Assembly: GCA_018714785.1 (NCBI GenBank)
Contig: DVMV01000028.1
Location: forward strand, 1 to 38,315
Length of the DNA stretch: 38,315 nt
From: Candidatus Alloenteromonas pullicola
Lineage (GTDB): Bacteria; Bacillota_I; Bacilli_A; RFN20; CAG-826
Direction of reading: 5' to 3'
Made by a program: the position numbers and the translations under genes. Positions 26,099 to 34,946 of this stretch are shown piece after piece. Position 1 is the first letter of the stretch, and the number at the start of each line of letters is the position of its first letter. The notes beneath the pieces were generated by a model. That model ran no database searches. It saw nothing but the letters and a program-made list of their open reading frames with translations, and was not told the origin of the DNA.

Positions 26099-28488
26099 CC
26101 CCTTACCTCAGCACCGATGGTGGACAAGCAGGCGAGGACCTTGCCCATCGCGGCATTGACTTCCTCGTCCAGCAGCGTCTTCTCCTCGGAAAGGAAGGAG
26201 ATGGTGATGGCAATCGCTTTCTTGCCCTCGCCCAGCCTGGCATCGGAATATACGTCGAACACATCGACGCTCTTGATGAGGGAGCTGGCGCCGGAGACCG
26301 CCTTCTTGATGGAGGCGAAGCTCGCATCGACGCCGATCACGAACGATAGGTCGCGCGTTACCGAGGGGAAGCGCGGGATCGGCTTGAACTTCTCCTGCCC
26401 CACCTTGGTCTGGAGCAATTCGCTCAGGTTGGCCTCTAGGATGACCCCCAAGGGGATGCCGAGCTCCTTGCATAGCGAGGGGTGCAGCTCGCCGAGGTAG
26501 GCGACCTGCTTCTTGCCCATCCTGACTTCCGCCGAGCGGTATGGGTGAAGCAGCCCGTCCTCGGGCGAGAAGGCGGCTATCGTGTAGCGGGTCGGGATGA
26601 TGCCGAGCAGGTCCATGACCGACTCGAGCACGCCTTTGGCATAATAGAAGTCGTAGCTCTTCCGGCTTAGTTTGCCCTGCAGCTCGCGCCTGCCTGAGGC
26701 GGCGAGGCATAGCAATGTGACCGAGCCGGACTTGGTGTCGACGTCGCTCACCTCGAACAAGGCGCCGTCCTTGGATTGCCTGGCGGCGTTATAGCCGATG
26801 CAGGAGAGCAGCCCGGCGGCAAGCGACTTCCGGACGACCTCGTGGTCGGCGGTTAGCGGGTTGTTGAGCGCATACGTCTCGCCCATGCCGAGGTAATCGA
26901 ATTTCTCGGCCGACTTTTTGTCGACCAAGGTGTAGGTCAAGGCCTCGTCGATGCCTAGGCTCAGCAGGTGGCGCCTCAGTTGGCGTTCCTTCTGCTGGAA
27001 GGGCGTGAGCCCGGTAAGGCAGAGCTTGGACTCCGGCAGGTCTGACTTGACCTTGTCGAGGCCGAGCAGCCTTATTACCTCCTCGCTCACGTCGGCCTTC
27101 CCATCGATGTCCAGCCTATAAGACGGCGAGAGGAGCTTCATTTGCCCGCCTTCGACGGACTCGACCCCGAAACCGTCCTTCTTCAATGTGCCGACGACCT
27201 CGTCGAGGCCGAACTCGGTCCCGAGGCGGGAGTTGATGTAGGAAAGGCTGACGTCGATCGGCTTCGAAGGCGAGCAGGACTGGCCGAATTCTTTCTCCGG
27301 CAAATAGACATTGGTCGCGTGGCAGACCTCAACGAGCAGCTTGGCGCTTAAGGCGATCGCGGCGTCCTGGCTTAGGTGGCTTATTCCCTTGACGAAGCGG
27401 AGGCTCGAGTCGCTCGAAAGCCCGATCCTGGCGGAGGTCTTCCTGATGGGCGCGCCCTTGAAGTAGGCGGCCTCGACCACGATGCGGCGGCTGTTCTCGT
27501 CGACCCGGCACTCATCGGCGGTCATTATGCCGGCTAGGCACATGCCGCGCCCCTGGCTGGAGACCAGCAGATCGCCTTTGCGCAGCTCATAGACCTTGCC
27601 GTCCATCGCCTTGAACTCGCCCTCGTAGTCGTCGATGACGGTAAGGCGCTTCTCCGGCAGCTTGTCCTCGTCGTACATGTTTAACGGCTGACCGGTAACG
27701 AGCATGACGTAGTTGCCGACGTCGACGACGTTGTTGATCGGGCGGATGTTGGAGGCAATGAGGACCGATTTCAGCCATAGCGGCGATTCCTCGGTCTTGA
27801 TGCCTTCGGCTATCACGGCCCTAAACAGGTCGCATGACGGGGTGAGGCTATCGACCGCGAAGTCGCGCTTCTGCAGCTTCGGAAGCTCAGCCTCCTCCAA
27901 GTTGGCCTTCACTCCATATAGGCAGGCGACTTCCCGGGCGACGTTATTGAGGGCGTATAGGTCCGGGCGGTTGGGGAGGAGGTCCATGTCGAGGCTTACA
28001 TCGTCGTAGCCGAGGCTCTTAAGCGGATCCTCGTCGCCGATCTGCATCTCCTCGGGCAGCTCCTCGATGCCGGAGCACTGCTTCTCAGAGAGGAACTTCT
28101 TGTCGACGCCCAGCTCATATAGGGCGCAGCACATGCCGTCGCTCTCGACGCCGCGGATGACGGAGGGCTTTATCTCCCCGCCGGGCAATTTGGCCCCGGT
28201 GCGGGCGACGATGACCTTGAGCCCGGTGCGGGCATTGGGCGCGCCGCAGACGATCTGGTGGACTCCGTGTACCGGCCCCTCATCGACCTGCAGGATATGG
28301 AGGTGATCGGAATCCGGATGGGCGACGCAGGACAGTATCTTGCCGACCACGAGATGGTCGCCGCTTGAAAGCCTGCAAAGGCCCTCAACCTCGGCTCCAG
28401 CGAAGGTGAGGCGCTTTGCAACGTCCTCAACAGTCACGTCGCTAGGCAAGTCGACGTGCCGTTTTAGCCAATTGAATGATACTTTCAT
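26095..28488 (-). CDS. pheT: Phenylalanyl-tRNA synthetase beta subunit
   Basis: N-terminal tRNA-binding domain, B3/B4, B5 and C-terminal anticodon-binding-like domain; 797 aa. Confidence 0.97.
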   Translation of the reverse strand: MKVSFNWLKRHVDLPSDVTVEDVAKRLTFAGAEVEGLCRLSSGDHLVVGKILSCVAHPDSDHLHILQVDEGPVHGVHQIVCGAPNARTGLKVIVARTGAKLPGGEIKPSVIRGVESDGMCCALYELGVDKKFLSEKQCSGIEELPEEMQIGDEDPLKSLGYDDVSLDMDLLPNRPDLYALNNVAREVACLYGVKANLEEAELPKLQKRDFAVDSLTPSCDLFRAVIAEGIKTEESPLWLKSVLIASNIRPINNVVDVGNYVMLVTGQPLNMYDEDKLPEKRLTVIDDYEGEFKAMDGKVYELRKGDLLVSSQGRGMCLAGIMTADECRVDENSRRIVVEAAYFKGAPIRKTSARIGLSSDSSLRFVKGISHLSQDAAIALSAKLLVEVCHATNVYLPEKEFGQSCSPSKPIDVSLSYINSRLGTEFGLDEVVGTLKKDGFGVESVEGGQMKLLSPSYRLDIDGKADVSEEVIRLLGLDKVKSDLPESKLCLTGLTPFQQKERQLRRHLLSLGIDEALTYTLVDKKSAEKFDYLGMGETYALNNPLTADHEVVRKSLAAGLLSCIGYNAARQSKDGALFEVSDVDTKSGSVTLLCLAASGRRELQGKLSRKSYDFYYAKGVLESVMDLLGIIPTRYTIAAFSPEDGLLHPYRSAEVRMGKKQVAYLGELHPSLCKELGIPLGVILEANLSELLQTKVGQEKFKPIPRFPSVTRDLSFVIGVDASFASIKKAVSGASSLIKSVDVFDVYSDARLGEGKKAIAITISFLSEEKTLLDEEVNAAMGKVLACLSTIGAEVRG

Positions 28489-28497
28489 ATATATTCC

Positions 28498-29529
28498 TCA
28501 CTTCGCCTTGAACTCTTTCAGGAAACGGTAATCGTTGGTGTAGAAGCGGCGGATGTCGTCAATGCCGTAGCGGAGCATCGCGACCCGCTCCACCCCGACG
28601 CCGAAGGCAAACCCGGACCACACCTCGGGGTCGTATCCGCACATCTGCAGGACCTTGGGGTTGACCATGCCGGCCCCGAGTATCTCGATCCAGCCCGACC
28701 CCTTGCAGATCGAGCATCCCTTCCCGCCGCAGTTGAAGCAGCTGACGTCGACCTCGACGCTGGGCTCGGTGAATGGGAAGTAGGATGAGCGCAGCCTGAT
28801 CTCGCGCTTGGGCCCGAACATCTTCTTGGCGAAGAGCTCCAGCGTGGCCTTGAGGTTGGCCAGCGAGATGTTCTTGTCGACCACCAATCCCTCGATCTGG
28901 GCGAACTGGTGAGAATGGGTGGCGTCGTCGTCGTCGCGCCGGTAGGTCTTGCCCGGCGAGATCATCTTGATCGGCGTTAGCCCGCCCCGCTCCTTCATGG
29001 CGTGGGCCTGGGCGGCCGAGGTCTGGGTGCGAAGCAGCCGATTGGCATCTAGGTAGAAGGTGTCCTGCATGTCGCGGGCAGGGTGGTCCTCGGGCACGTT
29101 GAGCAGCTCGAAATTGTATAGGTCGGTCTCAACGTCGCGGCCCGAATACACCTCGTATCCCATGTCAAGGAAGATGTCGGTCACCTCATCGATTATGAGG
29201 CGGAACGGGTTGGGGTGGCCGCTATTTAGGCTATCCCCTGGGAGGCTGATGTCTATCCGCTCGGCCTCGAGCTTCTTCTTCAGCGCCTCGGCCTCTAGCT
29301 CGGACTTCTTGGCTTCATAGGCCTCGGATAGCCCTTTCTTGAGCTCGTTTACTTCTTTGCCGAAGGCGGCCTTCTCCTGGGGCGGCAGCTCCTTCATATG
29401 GGAAAGCAAGGCGCTGACCTCGCCTTTCTTGGCCAAATAAGACGCATAGAATCGCTCCAGATCGGTGAGGCTGCCCGCCTCCTGCAGCGATTGTTTGGCT
29501 CTTAACGCCACTTCGTCGATTTTCTCCAT
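28498..29529 (-). CDS. pheS: Phenylalanyl-tRNA synthetase alpha subunit
   Basis: HPARDMQDTFYLD, TSAAQAHAM, AGMVNPKVLQMCGYDPE, GFAFGVGVERVAMLRYGIDDIR; start ATG 29529 with SD AAGGAGAG. Confidence 0.97.
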   Translation of the reverse strand: MEKIDEVALRAKQSLQEAGSLTDLERFYASYLAKKGEVSALLSHMKELPPQEKAAFGKEVNELKKGLSEAYEAKKSELEAEALKKKLEAERIDISLPGDSLNSGHPNPFRLIIDEVTDIFLDMGYEVYSGRDVETDLYNFELLNVPEDHPARDMQDTFYLDANRLLRTQTSAAQAHAMKERGGLTPIKMISPGKTYRRDDDDATHSHQFAQIEGLVVDKNISLANLKATLELFAKKMFGPKREIRLRSSYFPFTEPSVEVDVSCFNCGGKGCSICKGSGWIEILGAGMVNPKVLQMCGYDPEVWSGFAFGVGVERVAMLRYGIDDIRRFYTNDYRFLKEFKAK

Positions 29530-29544
29530 AACTCTCCTTAAACA

Positions 29545-29775
29545 AAAAAGGCCCCGCCAAGGAACGGAAATGCTCCGCGGTGCCATCCCTGTTCGGGCCG
29601 AGCAATCTTGTCGGCTCGCTCTCTTTTCCCTTTAACGCAGGGCGCGGGAGGGTCACCCCTCCGCCCTCTGAGGCGAATTCGCGGAACCTTCCTCGGGCGG
29701 TCTCACTATCCGCCCGTCCCTGTAAGGGAGGTCGCCCCGTTACTGCTCCTCTTCGCCGGGCCAAAGGGTATTCTA
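29545..29775 (-). promoter_or_regulatory. T-box leader of pheS, specifier TTC (Phe) at 29675-29677
   Basis: Minus strand CGAA-TTC-GCCTC specifier, AGGGATGGCACCGCGG T-box sequence, terminator GGCACCGC...GGCGGGGCCTTTTTTG. Confidence 0.88.
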
Positions 29776-29802
29776 CCCCGGGAAGCGAAACTATGGAAGA
29801 AG

Positions 29803-30735
29803 TTAGGCGATGCTCGCCGAACCATTTCCCGGGACGGTGATCTCCAACTCCTGATATTCGCTTTTGTCTGGGAGGTTAACCGCCACCCCGTCGTAGCTGA
29901 AGGCGATTCCATACTCCATGGCCATCAGCCCCTCGAAGGCGATGCTCAGGTCCATGCTGGTCAATAGGTCGCCGTATTGGTATGAGAACTTGAATTCATA
30001 GAGGTCGTGGCCGTCGATTGACTGATGGATGCTATCCAGGGCATCCTGGAGGTCCTGGCCCTGCAGCCCAGAGGCCTTAAGCGATGCCTCCTCGAACCGC
30101 CAGAAATCATCGATTGTGGTTATATTGGCGGATATATTGCCTTCCTCCACAACCCAAAGGTCCGATGTTTCGAGATATACGTCGTATAGATCGCCGACCT
30201 CCTGACCCTCCCCTTGGCCCGGAATGGTGCCGACGCCCGGGATGCCGGTAGAGGGCAATGACGCCCCATCGACCGGCACGTAGAACTTGCCCGGCACGGT
30301 CACGTCCATCCCATAGCTGCTGAGGACCGTCTGAATGAGCAGCCTCACCGCGGCGAAGGAAGGGGATGATATGTCGACGTAGACCGATTCCTTGTCGTAA
30401 TAAAACGCAAACGGCGCGTTGTTTATCGCGTAATCGCCGAACTTTATGCTGTCCGCGCCGGTCGAGACGACGCTTGCGCCGATGCTGCTGTCGACGTTGA
30501 TTTCCAACGGAAGCTTGCTGATCGAGATGCTCATGCCCGACTCGACGATGTTTGCCGATATCGGGGTGGTCGTCTTCGCTTTGTATTCGTCGGATGAATA
30601 CGTCGCTTCCTCGGCTTTGGCGAGCGAGTCGAACTCGGATTTTATCTGGTCTTCGTTGAGCGTTTTGCTGGCCTCAGGCCCGCAGGAGGCGAGAATCAGG
30701 GGCAGCGACAGCAATGCAAAAGGTAATTTCTTCAT
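29803..30735 (-). CDS. Putative lipoprotein (310 aa)
   Basis: MKKLPFALLSLPLILASCGPE lipobox; no recognised domain. Confidence 0.85.
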   Translation of the reverse strand: MKKLPFALLSLPLILASCGPEASKTLNEDQIKSEFDSLAKAEEATYSSDEYKAKTTTPISANIVESGMSISISKLPLEINVDSSIGASVVSTGADSIKFGDYAINNAPFAFYYDKESVYVDISSPSFAAVRLLIQTVLSSYGMDVTVPGKFYVPVDGASLPSTGIPGVGTIPGQGEGQEVGDLYDVYLETSDLWVVEEGNISANITTIDDFWRFEEASLKASGLQGQDLQDALDSIHQSIDGHDLYEFKFSYQYGDLLTSMDLSIAFEGLMAMEYGIAFSYDGVAVNLPDKSEYQELEITVPGNGSASIA

Positions 30736-30775
30736 GCGAATAGTTTAGCATAAATCCAAATGCTATGAGCAACGA

Positions 30776-31471
30776 CTACCCGACCAGAAATGTTTCGAAT
30801 CGATGCGTCTTCCCATAGGAATAATGGTCCTCGAAACGCTGATGGGCGAAGTCGAAAACTCCATCGACCAGGTCATATGCGAACGAATCCGGGAAAAGCG
30901 AAACCGCGGTCGCCCCCTTTTCGAACCGAAGGCATTCGTTTCCCTCGGCTTGGCTTATGCAAACGGCTTCATTGGCGGCGAAAGCCACCACCCCATAGCA
31001 GATATAGCCCTCGTCGGTTTTCAAAGATCCAAGGTCCAAATCGTCCTTGAACCCCGAGCAAACGTAGACTCCGCTTACGTCGGTGACATTGACCTCATCG
31101 TCTATGCGAACTAGGCCGACGACATCGAAATAGGAAGCGAAATCGTAGACGTCGTAGGCAAGACGCTTTCCATCCAAATCATAAATCGCGCGCACCAAAG
31201 CGAAGCTCGCCCCATCTGGAACGTGGGCGAAGTCATCGTATACCCCGTTGAAGCTTTGCCGGGGCGGCTCGCCATCACGATAGACGCTGACGAACTCCCG
31301 CCGATTGGCCAATCCAACGTCTATCTCAGCCTTATCGAAGAAACGGCCTTTGCCTATTAGCCCCATCGCCGTGCAATTGGTATGGAAACAGGCTTCCATG
31401 GAAGACGAACCGCAGGAGCACAGCGATGCGGATAGCGCAATTAGAATCGGAAAGAGGACTTTTGCTTTCAT
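30776..31471 (-). CDS. Putative lipoprotein with six Cys in the mature region (231 aa)
   Basis: MKAKVLFPILIALSASLCSCGSS lipobox; SD GGAGG upstream. Confidence 0.82.
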   Translation of the reverse strand: MKAKVLFPILIALSASLCSCGSSSMEACFHTNCTAMGLIGKGRFFDKAEIDVGLANRREFVSVYRDGEPPRQSFNGVYDDFAHVPDGASFALVRAIYDLDGKRLAYDVYDFASYFDVVGLVRIDDEVNVTDVSGVYVCSGFKDDLDLGSLKTDEGYICYGVVAFAANEAVCISQAEGNECLRFEKGATAVSLFPDSFAYDLVDGVFDFAHQRFEDHYSYGKTHRFETFLVG

Positions 31472-31523
31472 TTTCTTCGACCTCCATCAAGAATGGACGG
31501 AGGGAAAGCGGAAAACGTTCCGA

Positions 31524-32246
31524 TCATTTTTGGCACGAGGCCATGTGCATCAATATACCGCCGGCCACGCCGACGTTGAGCGAGTCTATTCCGGACATGC
31601 TGATCCTCAGCCGGTCGTCGGATAGCGATAGCAAGGAATCGCCCATGCCCTGCCCCTCGTTGCCCAGGCCGAGGCAGATCCGCTTCGGGAAGGCAAAGCC
31701 TTCGGCCGGGGTCGAGGAATCTAGCGCGGTGAAAACAATCCGGTATCCCAGCTCCTTAAGAAGCCTCACGGCCGCTGCGCCGTCCATCCGGTGCAGATTG
31801 AGGTCGAAGATCGCCCCCTGCGAGCTTTGGATGGCCTTTGGGTTGAAGAATGAACACGACCCCGGGGTGGCGATGACATCCCGGAAGCCGAAGCTAAGCG
31901 CCGTCCGGCAAAGCGTGCCCATGTTGCCGGGGTCCTGTATCCTATCCAGCAGCAGAACGCGGTCGGAGCTTATCTCCGCGGGCTCTTTCTCCTTAGCAAC
32001 CCCCACTACCCCTTCGGGCGAAAGCGAGGTCGACAGCTTTTTGATTATGTCCTCGGTCACTATCGATTGCAGCTCGTCCAGGTAATCTATGGGCTTCAGC
32101 GCGAAAGCCTCCTTGAGGCAGCCATGGGCGAAGGCCATCTCAACCAGGTGAAAGCCCTCGACCAGGAATAGTCCGTCGGACGGCTTGCCCTTCAAGGCAT
32201 AAGCCCGCTTGATCCGCTTGTTGTCCTTAGAGGTTATCTTTTCCAT
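31524..32246 (-). CDS. TrmH/SpoU family RNA methyltransferase
   Basis: LDRIQDPGNMGTLCRTA, GLGNEGQGM, IDSLNVGVAGGILM motifs. Confidence 0.94.
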   Translation of the reverse strand: MEKITSKDNKRIKRAYALKGKPSDGLFLVEGFHLVEMAFAHGCLKEAFALKPIDYLDELQSIVTEDIIKKLSTSLSPEGVVGVAKEKEPAEISSDRVLLLDRIQDPGNMGTLCRTALSFGFRDVIATPGSCSFFNPKAIQSSQGAIFDLNLHRMDGAAAVRLLKELGYRIVFTALDSSTPAEGFAFPKRICLGLGNEGQGMGDSLLSLSDDRLRISMSGIDSLNVGVAGGILMHMASCQK

Positions 32247-32847
32247 ACTTATGCGCGATTATCCGCTTCCTGAGGTTATCGTAATCGGGGCAATACTTCA
32301 GCAAAACCCCATAGAATTTGTCTGAATGGTCCATCGCGAAATGATGGGAGAGCTCGTGGATAACCACTGAGTCAACCACATCCTGCGGGAAATGGAACAT
32401 GTAGGTCGAGATGAATATCGTGTTGGTCCGGCTCGAATTCGACCCTAGCCTGGTCTTCATCGACTTGGCCTTGACTTTATAAGGCGGGGTTACGCCCATG
32501 ATCCGCTCATAAAGGCGCACCCGCGACTCGAAGTAGCGCTCAGCCTCGCGCTTGAAGCAAGAGGCGAAGGCTTCCTCATCGCCTTCGAAAGGCACCTTCT
32601 CCCCCAAAACATAGGCGGTTCCGCCCTGTATCGGCTTCGGGCGCGACACAAGTTTCCTCACCAGGTCAGGCAAGGCCTTGGAGATCGTCTTGTCGATCGT
32701 CGACACCGGCGTGCCATAGGGGCAGGAAAAGCGGAGGCGATGGTTTTCCACGTCGGCCCGCAAGGTCATGTTGCGGCAGCGCATGAAGACTATCTTCCCC
32801 TCGAAGACGGTATCTCGGTATTGATAATTACGGTACGCGGTCCGCAT
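32227..32847 (-). CDS. YgjP-like (DUF45/WLM-type) metallopeptidase
   Basis: VVIHELSHHFAMDHSDKFY zinc motif; start ATG 32847. Confidence 0.9.
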   Translation of the reverse strand: MRTAYRNYQYRDTVFEGKIVFMRCRNMTLRADVENHRLRFSCPYGTPVSTIDKTISKALPDLVRKLVSRPKPIQGGTAYVLGEKVPFEGDEEAFASCFKREAERYFESRVRLYERIMGVTPPYKVKAKSMKTRLGSNSSRTNTIFISTYMFHFPQDVVDSVVIHELSHHFAMDHSDKFYGVLLKYCPDYDNLRKRIIAHKYGKDNL

Positions 32848-32909
32848 AACGAAGTTATTATACACGGCTTTGTTTATTTCCTCCCCGGCGATGTGTAGAA
32901 TTGCGCCGT

Positions 32910-33650
32910 ATGGAAAAAGTGTTGGTTTCCGCTTGCCTGCTTGGGGAGAATTGCAGGTACGATGGTGGCAATTGCCACGTCGAGGGATTGGATGGCCTGA
33001 CCGAGTTCTTCGAGGTCGTCCCATTCTGCCCGGAGGTAGAGGGAGGGTTGCCCATCCCCCGCTTCCCGGCCGAGCTGCGGCGCGGATACGCCAAGCTGCA
33101 CAGCGGCGAGGACGTGACCCGGGCCTATGACCTCGGGGCGTCGAAGGCGCTCAACATCTGCTCCTATCTCGGGATAAAGCTCGCGATCATGAAGCAGAAC
33201 TCCCCCGCCTGCGGATCGAAGAAGATCCACAACGGGCTTTTCGATGGCAAGTTGGTCGAGGGAGAGGGAATTGCCTGCGCGCGGCTTAGGAAAGCCGGCA
33301 TCCGGGTGATAGACGAAGAAGAGGCCGTGCAGATGCTGCATAAGCTTAGGGAAAACAAGCTTCAGCGCGAGACCGCCAAGCTAGAGCCCAAAGAAGAGAA
33401 GAAGATTGAGCCCGGGGATAAAAAGGAAGCCAAAGCCGAGGCCAAGCCGAAGCGCGGTTTCCGAGCCAAGGGGGACTTTAAAGGTTTCCCGAAGAAGGGA
33501 TTCGGCGCCAAGAGGGCCACATTCGATAAGAAAGGCCGTTTTGGCAAAAAGGAATCATTCGATAGGAAAGGCGGGCGCGGCGGCAAGCCATTTGGACATG
33601 GAAATAGGAAAGCGGGACGCTTCGAAAAGAAGGAAGGCCCTAAGGAATAG
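32910..33650 (+). CDS. DUF523 (TudS-like Fe-S desulfidase family) with C-terminal basic low-complexity extension
   Basis: SACLLGENCRYDGG, PFCPEVEGGLPIPR, KQNSPACGSKKIHNGLFDGK; then ~90 aa K/R/G/F-rich tail. Confidence 0.92.
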   Translation: MEKVLVSACLLGENCRYDGGNCHVEGLDGLTEFFEVVPFCPEVEGGLPIPRFPAELRRGYAKLHSGEDVTRAYDLGASKALNICSYLGIKLAIMKQNSPACGSKKIHNGLFDGKLVEGEGIACARLRKAGIRVIDEEEAVQMLHKLRENKLQRETAKLEPKEEKKIEPGDKKEAKAEAKPKRGFRAKGDFKGFPKKGFGAKRATFDKKGRFGKKESFDRKGGRGGKPFGHGNRKAGRFEKKEGPKE

Positions 33651-34113
33651 CTGCCTGGTCGCGGTTTTCACCGCCCTAAGCTTCGTCGCCAACGCCTTCT
33701 TGGCGATACCCTATCCCGGCGGGTCGGGGTTCTTTTGCTTCGGCGATTGCTTCGTCTTGCTTTCCGGCGGCCTTTTCGGGCCCTTCGTCGGGGCCGCGGT
33801 GGGCATGATATCCGGCGTCGGGGCCGACCTATACGCCGGCTCGGCCATCTTCATACCGTTCACTTTGCTCGCCAAAGGCTCCCTCGGGGCGATTCCCTAC
33901 GCCTTGATGAGGCTAAGCAAGTCGAAAATCCTCGCCTATTCGTCGTTCTTCATCGCGGGGATCGCGATGGCGCTTTGCTACCTGCCAAGCTATCTCATCT
34001 ATTTCGGCGCCCCATACCTGGTGAATTCCGCCTTCGACTTCATCCAGGGCCTAGGATGCGCCGCCGTGTCCGCGATCCTATACGCCCCGCTGTCGAAAGC
34101 GCTGAAGCCCTAG
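33598..34113 (+). CDS. ECF transporter S (substrate-specificity) component
   Basis: Multi-TM; AVFTALSFVANAFLAIPYPGGSGFFCFGDCFVLLSGGLFGPFVGAAVGMISGVGADL; start inside the 3' end of the DUF523 gene. Confidence 0.82.
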   Translation: MEIGKRDASKRRKALRNSCLVAVFTALSFVANAFLAIPYPGGSGFFCFGDCFVLLSGGLFGPFVGAAVGMISGVGADLYAGSAIFIPFTLLAKGSLGAIPYALMRLSKSKILAYSSFFIAGIAMALCYLPSYLIYFGAPYLVNSAFDFIQGLGCAAVSAILYAPLSKALKP

Positions 34114-34349
34114 ATTCCATCGTCTTCCCTATCGGTGTCCCCGCTATAGGCGTCCTCGAGGGATTTTTTCTTATCGCGATACCTCGATTCGCCAAGCAGG
34201 AACGCCAATAGGCCCAAGCAGACATAGCCCCCTAGGTCGGGGAACCCACCTCCGGTGAAGTACTTCCACGACCCCATGGCCGCGAGCCCCGCGGCCACCA
34301 GCACGAAAAGAAGCCTCATGGTCTTCGCTTCCCTCAGTTCTTCTTCCAT
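34110..34349 (-). CDS. Small membrane protein (79 aa)
   Basis: Two hydrophobic segments, SD GGTGGAGG, convergent 4-bp overlap with the ECF gene. Confidence 0.65.
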   Translation of the reverse strand: MEEELREAKTMRLLFVLVAAGLAAMGSWKYFTGGGFPDLGGYVCLGLLAFLLGESRYRDKKKSLEDAYSGDTDREDDGI

Positions 34350-34392
34350 ATCCAGCCTCCACCATATAAGTAGGCGGAATGGCGTTGACGGG

Positions 34393-34944
34393 CTACGCGC
34401 GGACGTTGAGGGAAGAGTAGATCAGCAAAAGAAGGGCATCGTGGGCGAAATCGATGTCGATTCCGATGACTTCCCTGAGCTTGTTCAGCCTATATAGCAG
34501 CGAGTTGCGGTGAAGGTAGAGCGAGTCGGCGGCCTCCTTCTTGCTGCGGTGCTCAAGATAGGCGATGCCGCTTTTGACCCACTCAGGCCGTGCCAAGGAG
34601 AAATAGGAAAGAAGCTTCGGATAGAAGGAGAACGACCCGAAGATCGTGTCCCGGAGTATGACTTCGTCTGCAAAGCAGACCTGGTTTGGGAAATGCTTGA
34701 GCGCCCCCTCGGAGAGGTCGAGGGCGAATTGGCCCTTCACTCCGCTTACCAATATCCCGAGCGGGTAAGCGTCGGAAAGCAGGCCGGAAAGCGCCCTAAG
34801 CAGGCTCTCGCTGCTGGCGTCGGAAATGGCGAACCGCGCCTTGGTCTCGCCCGCAAATTCCGGCTCTGAGTAGCCGTTGTGAAGGCAGATACCCCTTACA
34901 GCCGATTGGTTGAGCGGGTATTTGGCGCACAGCAGGCAATCCAT
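34393..34944 (-). CDS. PucR/CdaR-type C-terminal HTH protein (183 aa)
   Basis: KEAADSLYLHRNSLLYRLNKLREVIGIDIDFAHDALLLLI matches PucR C-terminal HTH. Confidence 0.85.
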   Translation of the reverse strand: MDCLLCAKYPLNQSAVRGICLHNGYSEPEFAGETKARFAISDASSESLLRALSGLLSDAYPLGILVSGVKGQFALDLSEGALKHFPNQVCFADEVILRDTIFGSFSFYPKLLSYFSLARPEWVKSGIAYLEHRSKKEAADSLYLHRNSLLYRLNKLREVIGIDIDFAHDALLLLIYSSLNVRA

Positions 34945-34946
34945 CT

